Assembly (NCBI GenBank): GCA_005882055.1
Contig: VBGQ01000184.1
Span: 1 to 10,692 of the forward strand
DNA: 10,692 nucleotides
Source of the DNA: Chloroflexota bacterium
GTDB taxonomy: Bacteria > Chloroflexota > Limnocylindria > QHBO01
Direction of reading: 5' to 3'
Shown: piece after piece, positions 6,719 to 10,692 of the stretch
Layout of the letters: every line of letters begins with the position of its first letter
How positions within the stretch are numbered: the first letter of the stretch is position 1
The notes under the pieces: generated by a model
What the model was told of the DNA's origin: nothing
Seen by the model: only the letters and a program-made list of their open reading frames with translations
Database searches by the model: none
Program-made: the position numbers and the translations under genes

Positions 6719-8695
6719 CTAGGTCGCAGCCGACCGCCAGTCGATCGCAACCACCTCGACGGGTTGGGAGATCCCCTTGAGCTGCACGGTACGAGGTGGC
6801 GAAGCCGCAAATCGGCCCGCAATCGCCTCGAGCGTGGATCGGCTCGCGAGGATCTCACCAGCTTCTGCGGCAGAGCCGATGCGCGCCGCCTCATGGACGC
6901 CCTTGCCACGGTAGGCCCCGCCTGCCTTGGTCGCCGAGGTGGCATGGACGCCCACCCGGACCTGCGGTGCGAACCCGTGCATCCGCCGGTGCTCGGCCAA
7001 TTTCGACTGGATGGCGACGGCACATCTGATCGCTGCGCCCGGCTCGTCGAAGGCGACGAAGAACCCGTCCCCCGCGTGGTCCATTTCCACGCCTCGATGC
7101 TCAGCAAAGAGTGACCTGAGGGCCTGGTCGTGCCATCGCAGCAGATCGAGCCAGGCCTCGTCACCAATGGCCTCGATGAGATTGGTCGATTTCACGATGT
7201 CGGTGAAAAGGAATGTCTTGGTGGCGCGGCTCGATAGTGCCGAACCGCGATCAGCTTCCCGCTCCAGCAGATGGGCGTCGATGCTGCTGACGTCAGGGGA
7301 TGCGCCGAGCCGCTCGAACGCACCGCGGGCGGCCGCGAACTCCAGGCTGGCTCCTTCCTGGTCGCCTTGCATGCCGACAGCCCGTGCCAGCAGCACCCGC
7401 GCCTGCGCCGATTCATACGGGGCGTCGATCTCCTGCCAGCGCTTCACCGCCGCACGCAGGACTCGCGCGGCCGCCTTGGCGTCACCCATGGCGAGGAGCA
7501 CCGAGCCGCGCGCGGTGGCGGCAGCGGCCTGCAGCGTGGGAGTGTCATAGGTCGAAGCGATCGACTCCAGCTCATCGGCTCCTTTGCGGGCAAGGTCCAG
7601 GTCTCGCGCCGTGAGCGAGATCTCGACGAATGCCGGCAGGAGGCGGCCACGTGCCAGGTTGCTCGATGTCTCCTCTTCGACCGCGCGAGCGATCGATGCC
7701 ATGGAGGCATCGACCTTCGCCTCGGCCAGGAGGAGGAGCGAGAGGCCCGGTTGTGGGTCCCTCCCGAGCTCACTGGCCTGCCTGAAGGCGTCCTGCGCAG
7801 CTGAGAGGTCTCCCATCCGCAGCCGAATGGCCCCGATCTGGTAGAGGGCTTCGCCGACGTGGTAGAGCCGATTGAATGCGCGCAGCTCGTCGGCGCCACG
7901 GCGAGCCGACTCCTCGGCCTCCGCCCAGGCTCCGCGCAGGGCAAGGACCTCTGCTTCGTGGACTCGGCAGTCTCCCGGAGTGAGTGGTTGGTCGGGATGC
8001 TTCTCACTCCATCGCCGCGCAGCGTTACTCCAGTCGCTGGCGCGGCGGAAGTCCGCGATCTCGCAACAGGTCGCGATGGTGTTGCAATACACCGTCCCGG
8101 TTGCGTAGAGGCCGAGCTCCCCGTTGACTGCGGCCAGGGCCGCGTCGTCGATGAGAGCGAGGCCCGCCGGCACCTGACCGCTGTCCACCAACGCGACGCC
8201 CTGATAGACGGAGCCGATGGCCCGCAGGTTGGCGTCACCCACCCTCGCGCCCACTTCGACCGCACGCTTTCCGAGCTCAATGGCCTCATCAGCGTTCCCC
8301 GCGTTCAGCGCGAGCACGCACTGGCGGAGATAGAGGTACCCGTGCTCAGCTCCCTCCGGCTCGGCTTCGAGGAGCTTCTCGGCGCGCTTGAACCATCCGG
8401 CTGAGACCGGGCCCTCCTGCTTGACGCCGAACTCGCGCGCCAGCGTGAGCGCTACGTATGCGGCCCGGGGTCGGTTCTGCGCTGCGAGGTATGCGCTGTA
8501 GGCGCGCTGGAAGGCCTCGATCCCTTCATCGGGCCGCGCTGCCCACCACGCGGCGTCGCCCATCGACTCGATATCCTCGGGCGGGAGCTCGGCGTCCTGG
8601 TCCGCCTGCTTGAACAGCTCGAGCGCGCGGCCCCACTCGTGCCCCTGGAATGCATCCCGGGCTTCTGCCAAGCGATCGCCGACGGATTGGGTCAT
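6719..8695 (-). CDS. TPR-repeat protein with C-terminal class III nucleotide cyclase domain
   Basis: This is a 658-aa cytoplasmic protein with no membrane segment. Residues about 1-470 are helical TPR-type repeats, for example EWGRALELFKQA, NADEAIELGKRAVEVG, GAWAEAEESARRGADEL and GDLSAAQDAFRQASELGRDP. They resemble the TPR regions of actinobacterial and Chloroflexota LuxR-like regulators. Residues about 492-655 form a class III cyclase homology domain: TKTFLFTDIVKST with Asp499, AGDGFFVAFD with Asp543 (the two metal ligands), and GVHEAARIGSAAEAGEILAS with Arg605. The transition-state Asn of NxxxR is replaced by His601, a substitution seen in many bacterial relatives whose cyclase activity is unclear. 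It may make cAMP or cGMP in response to ligand binding by the TPR part, or be a catalytically weak regulator. It has no Shine-Dalgarno; TACTCT sits nine bases upstream. It begins 15 bases after the tRNA 3' end and converges with the STAND gene, 12 bases between stops. Confidence 0.88.
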   Translation of the reverse strand: MTQSVGDRLAEARDAFQGHEWGRALELFKQADQDAELPPEDIESMGDAAWWAARPDEGIEAFQRAYSAYLAAQNRPRAAYVALTLAREFGVKQEGPVSAGWFKRAEKLLEAEPEGAEHGYLYLRQCVLALNAGNADEAIELGKRAVEVGARVGDANLRAIGSVYQGVALVDSGQVPAGLALIDDAALAAVNGELGLYATGTVYCNTIATCCEIADFRRASDWSNAARRWSEKHPDQPLTPGDCRVHEAEVLALRGAWAEAEESARRGADELRAFNRLYHVGEALYQIGAIRLRMGDLSAAQDAFRQASELGRDPQPGLSLLLLAEAKVDASMASIARAVEEETSSNLARGRLLPAFVEISLTARDLDLARKGADELESIASTYDTPTLQAAAATARGSVLLAMGDAKAAARVLRAAVKRWQEIDAPYESAQARVLLARAVGMQGDQEGASLEFAAARGAFERLGASPDVSSIDAHLLEREADRGSALSSRATKTFLFTDIVKSTNLIEAIGDEAWLDLLRWHDQALRSLFAEHRGVEMDHAGDGFFVAFDEPGAAIRCAVAIQSKLAEHRRMHGFAPQVRVGVHATSATKAGGAYRGKGVHEAARIGSAAEAGEILASRSTLEAIAGRFAASPPRTVQLKGISQPVEVVAIDWRSAAT

Positions 8696-8704
8696 GGTCG
8701 GCTC

Positions 8705-8710
8705 AGAGTA
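8705..8710 (-). promoter_or_regulatory. Possible -10 element for the TPR-cyclase gene
   Basis: On the minus strand TACTCT (TAnnnT) abuts the CCA end of tRNA-Thr and lies nine bases before the ATG at 8695. Transcription from it would give a leader of only two or three bases, consistent with the absence of a Shine-Dalgarno. No -35 can be assigned, as that region lies inside the tRNA gene. Read-through from the tRNA promoter is the alternative. Confidence 0.3.
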
Positions 8711-8785
8711 TGGAGCCGAAGGTGGGACTCGAACCCACGACCGACGGTTTACGAAACCGTTGCTCTACCACTGAGCTACTTCGGC
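8711..8785 (-). tRNA. tRNA-Thr (anticodon CGT)
   Basis: A complete 75-base cloverleaf can be folded by eye. The acceptor GCCGAAG pairs with CTTCGGC over all seven positions. The D arm is GCTC/GAGC with loop AGTGGTA. The anticodon stem is ACGGT/ACCGT with loop TTCGTAA, giving anticodon CGT, which reads ACG (Thr). The variable region is CGGTC. The T arm is GTGGG/CCCAC with loop TTCGAGT. The discriminator is U, followed by an encoded CCA (8711-8713). The tRNA lies between nth and the TPR-cyclase gene, all on the minus strand. No duplicated 3' end or integrase is seen nearby, so it is not evidently used as an attachment site. Confidence 0.97.
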
Positions 8786-8800
8786 CCGAAGCGGACGGCG

Positions 8801-8806
8801 ATTCTA
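8801..8806 (-). promoter_or_regulatory. -10 element of the tRNA-Thr promoter
   Basis: On the minus strand TAGAAT, a strong match to TATAAT, lies 15 bases upstream of the tRNA 5' end, leaving room for a short 5' leader removed by RNase P. At 17 bases further upstream is TGGCTG, a poor -35. It lies in the 63-base gap between nth and the tRNA. Confidence 0.5.
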
Positions 8807-8848
8807 GCAGCCGCCATTTGGGCCAGCCATGGGACCGATGGTGGAGTG

Positions 8849-9730
8849 CTATCTCTGTCCTTCCGGTGCAGCCCAGCCGTGGAGGAGCTCGTCGTGGTAA
8901 CGCGGGGACCCGGCCGCCGGGTCGTAGCCCCTGGGCACCGGCGCCACCGGAGCCTTGCCGCGCTGCACCAGCACGTAGTACGCACAGACATCGGTCAAAG
9001 GGCAGAGGCCGCAGATCGGTCGAGGGGCCCGGCACGTGTGCCGGCCGTGGCGGATCGTCTCGACATGAAAGGCGTATACCTCGTCCGGCCGCAACACCTC
9101 CTCGAGCAGGTCATGCGCCCGATCCAGCGGCGTCTTGGGCGGAATGAGACCCAGACGCAGAGCAACGCGATGGATGTGCGTGTCGACCGGCATGGTGGGC
9201 CGACCGAAGCAGAAGAGCAGGACGATCGAGGCGGTCTTGCGACCAATCCCTGGCAGCGAAGTGAGCCAGTCGCGCGCCTCGTCCAACGGCACGATCCCCA
9301 GGAACGAGAGGTCCCAATCGGGGTGCTCAGCCTTGACCTCGGCGAGCACGTGCTGGATGCGGCGTGACTTGGTGGGTGCCAGCCCGCCGGGGCGGATGAC
9401 ATCCTCGAGCTCGTCGGTCGGTGCCGCGAGGACGGCGTCCCAATCCGCGTAACGCTGACGAAGCGCGGTAAACGCCCGATACGAGTTCACGTCAGCGGTG
9501 TTCTGGGCCAGGATCGTCAGCACCAGCTCGCTCACCACGTCGAGCCGCGGCCCTGACCACGCTGGATGGTCGTACCGCTCCCCGAGCCGCTCGAGCACGA
9601 CCGCCGCCAGCGCCCGCCGACGACGTCGGTTCGCGGCGAGCTTCTGCGGGCTCGGCCCCCGCCGCTTGCGAGCCGGCCGCCTCCGAGGCGGAAGCTTTCC
9701 CCGCACCCCCGTTGGCCTGGGCTCAGGCAT
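8849..9730 (-). CDS. nth: Endonuclease III (DNA glycosylase/AP lyase)
   Basis: This 293-aa base-excision-repair enzyme removes oxidised pyrimidines and cleaves at abasic sites. The helix-hairpin-helix reads LPGIGRKTA at residues 159-167, with catalytic Lys165. The catalytic Asp183 is in PVDTHIHR. The C-terminal [4Fe-4S] loop is complete, with Cys233, Cys240, Cys243 and Cys249 in C-x6-C-x2-C-x5-C spacing. Relative to the roughly 210-residue E. coli enzyme it has an extra N-terminal tail of about 40 residues, very rich in Arg, Lys and Pro, and a C-terminal extension of about 40 residues. ATG 9730 is chosen because it overlaps the TGA of the glycerate kinase gene by eight bases, implying translational coupling. 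The same frame is open further upstream, but that sequence is antisense noise opposite the kinase frame. This is a secure call. Confidence 0.95.
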   Translation of the reverse strand: MPEPRPTGVRGKLPPRRRPARKRRGPSPQKLAANRRRRRALAAVVLERLGERYDHPAWSGPRLDVVSELVLTILAQNTADVNSYRAFTALRQRYADWDAVLAAPTDELEDVIRPGGLAPTKSRRIQHVLAEVKAEHPDWDLSFLGIVPLDEARDWLTSLPGIGRKTASIVLLFCFGRPTMPVDTHIHRVALRLGLIPPKTPLDRAHDLLEEVLRPDEVYAFHVETIRHGRHTCRAPRPICGLCPLTDVCAYYVLVQRGKAPVAPVPRGYDPAAGSPRYHDELLHGWAAPEGQR

Positions 9731-10692
9731 CCGAGAGCAACAGACCGATGCCGACGCTGCGCGCCAACCGCTCCGCCGCGTTCTCGAGCAGGCGCTGGCT
9801 GTCCGCCATTGCCTCGGCGAGCTCCATCGGGTGGTCCGGGATTGGCTGCACGAGCGCGAAGGCGCCCGATGCCTCGAGGGTTCCCGACCCGGGCCCAAGC
9901 GCCCCGCAGAGCAGCACGACCGGCGTGCCCTTGGGTGCCAGTCGCGCGACGCCCAGCGCCGCCTTGCCGGAGAGCGTCTGTTCGTCTGCGCGGCCCTCGC
10001 CGGTGATGACCAAGTCGGCCTCCGCGAGCCGGTCTGCCAGCCCAACGAGCTCAGCGACGACCTCGACACCCGGCCGGATCGCCGCAGACGTGAATCCCAG
10101 CAGGCCCGCGGTCGTCCCGCCGGCGGCACCGGAGCCGGGAACCTCGGCCACGATGCGTCCGGTCGCGGACTCGATCGCCTCGCCCCAGCGATGCAGTGCG
10201 ACGTCCAGCTCGTCGACTGCCGTCTGATCCGCGCCCTTCTGCCTCGCGTACGTCGCGGCGGCGCCCCGCTCCCCGGTCAATGGGTTGGCCACGTCGCAGG
10301 CGATCGTCAGGCGCACATCGCGCAGCCGCGGGTCGAGATCCGCCGGGTCCGCGCGGGCGAGACGGCCCAGGCTGCCGCCGCCATCGGGCAGATCGTTGCC
10401 ATCCCCATCCAGCAGACGCAGCCCGAGCGCCGCGAGCAGGCCAGCTCCGCCGTCCGTGGTGGCCGAGCCCCCCAGCCCGATCGTGATCGTCTCGACCCCG
10501 GCGTCGAGCGCCTCGCGCAGCAGCTCCCCGGTTCCCCGTGTCGAGGCCAGCCGGGCGTTGGCCGGCGTGCGCTCGTTCGGCGCGAGGCGCGCGAGACCGC
10601 TCGCCGCCGCCATCTCGACGAACGCGCTGCGCCCCTCGTCGAGAACGAGCCATTCCGCCTCGACCTCCCGACCCAGCGGATCGTGCACGTGC
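9723..10692 (-). CDS. Glycerate 2-kinase (GarK/GlxK family), C-terminal part, cut by window edge
   Basis: About 322 codons of a family normally near 370-380 aa are visible; the N-terminal ~60 residues lie past the right edge. The frame stays open to the last base, so the GTG at 10688 (within HVHDPLGREVEA, matching the family's TDPLGR segment) is internal. Numbered from that GTG, family signatures are FVEMAAASGL (23-32), GLGGSATTDGGAGLLAALG (71-89), CDVANPLTGERGAAA (131-145) and ITGEGRADEQTLSGKA (228-243). The enzyme phosphorylates D-glycerate to 2-phosphoglycerate with ATP, linking glyoxylate and glycerate breakdown to glycolysis. Its stop overlaps the nth start by eight bases, so nth is probably its downstream operon partner, although the two functions are unrelated. 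The family call is secure. Confidence 0.93.
   Translation of the reverse strand, partial: HVHDPLGREVEAEWLVLDEGRSAFVEMAAASGLARLAPNERTPANARLASTRGTGELLREALDAGVETITIGLGGSATTDGGAGLLAALGLRLLDGDGNDLPDGGGSLGRLARADPADLDPRLRDVRLTIACDVANPLTGERGAAATYARQKGADQTAVDELDVALHRWGEAIESATGRIVAEVPGSGAAGGTTAGLLGFTSAAIRPGVEVVAELVGLADRLAEADLVITGEGRADEQTLSGKAALGVARLAPKGTPVVLLCGALGPGSGTLEASGAFALVQPIPDHPMELAEAMADSQRLLENAAERLARSVGIGLLLSDA

Noticed and set aside
7693..7713. Perfect 8-bp inverted repeat TCGATGCC-N5-GGCATCGA
   Set aside because: It lies inside the TPR-cyclase coding frame (residues around ASMASIA), with no sign of a regulatory or attachment role.
8711..8785. tRNA-Thr as an integration site for a mobile element
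   Set aside because: No repeated copy of the tRNA 3' end was noticed in the window and no integrase or phage gene is present.
8849..10129. 426-codon minus-strand frame covering nth and more
   Set aside because: Only the part from ATG 9730 is nth. The upstream extension lies opposite and out of frame with the glycerate kinase coding sequence and is Arg/Ser-rich shadow sequence.

Overview
The window is GC-rich chromosomal DNA, densely packed with genes on both strands. Intergenic gaps are short (108 bases at most) and GTG starts are frequent. Two genes are class III cyclase modules joined to TPR or STAND-ATPase domains. At least two genes look leaderless, with a TAnnnT -10 element six bases ahead of a GTG and no Shine-Dalgarno. 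Together these suggest a soil or freshwater Chloroflexota lineage, or a deep actinobacterium. The sequence alone does not decide between them, and there is no rRNA or other phylogenetic marker.

Layout from left to right. (1) At 1-166, minus strand, is the N-terminus of a metallo-beta-lactamase-fold hydrolase that runs off the left edge. It diverges from a small NIPSNAP-type protein (208-576, plus). (2) At 623-4032, minus strand, is a tight four-gene cluster, in transcription order VOC-family protein, MFS exporter, alpha/beta hydrolase and APH-fold phosphotransferase, with gaps of 10, 25 and 30 bases. It reads as a small-molecule detoxification or resistance operon, but its substrate cannot be read from sequence. 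(3) At 4141-6706, plus strand, is a nucleotide-cyclase/STAND-ATPase/TPR signalling gene. Its N-terminal cyclase domain is broken by an out-of-frame internal deletion, leaving a 788-codon open frame from 4340. (4) Tail to tail with it, only 12 bases away, is an intact 658-aa protein with the opposite order, TPR repeats then a C-terminal cyclase domain (6719-8695, minus). (5) At 8711-8785, minus strand, is tRNA-Thr(CGT) with an encoded CCA and a visible -10 element upstream. (6) At 8849-10692, minus strand, are endonuclease III (nth) and a glycerate 2-kinase cut by the right edge. Their reading frames overlap by 8 bases.

No mobile element, CRISPR array, phage gene or clearly new system was found. 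The most notable points are the in-place decay of the cyclase domain, which can be sized against the intact cyclase next door, the repeated leaderless-promoter layout, and the pairing of two cyclase/TPR regulators in opposite domain order. No stretch longer than 300 bases lacks a gene.
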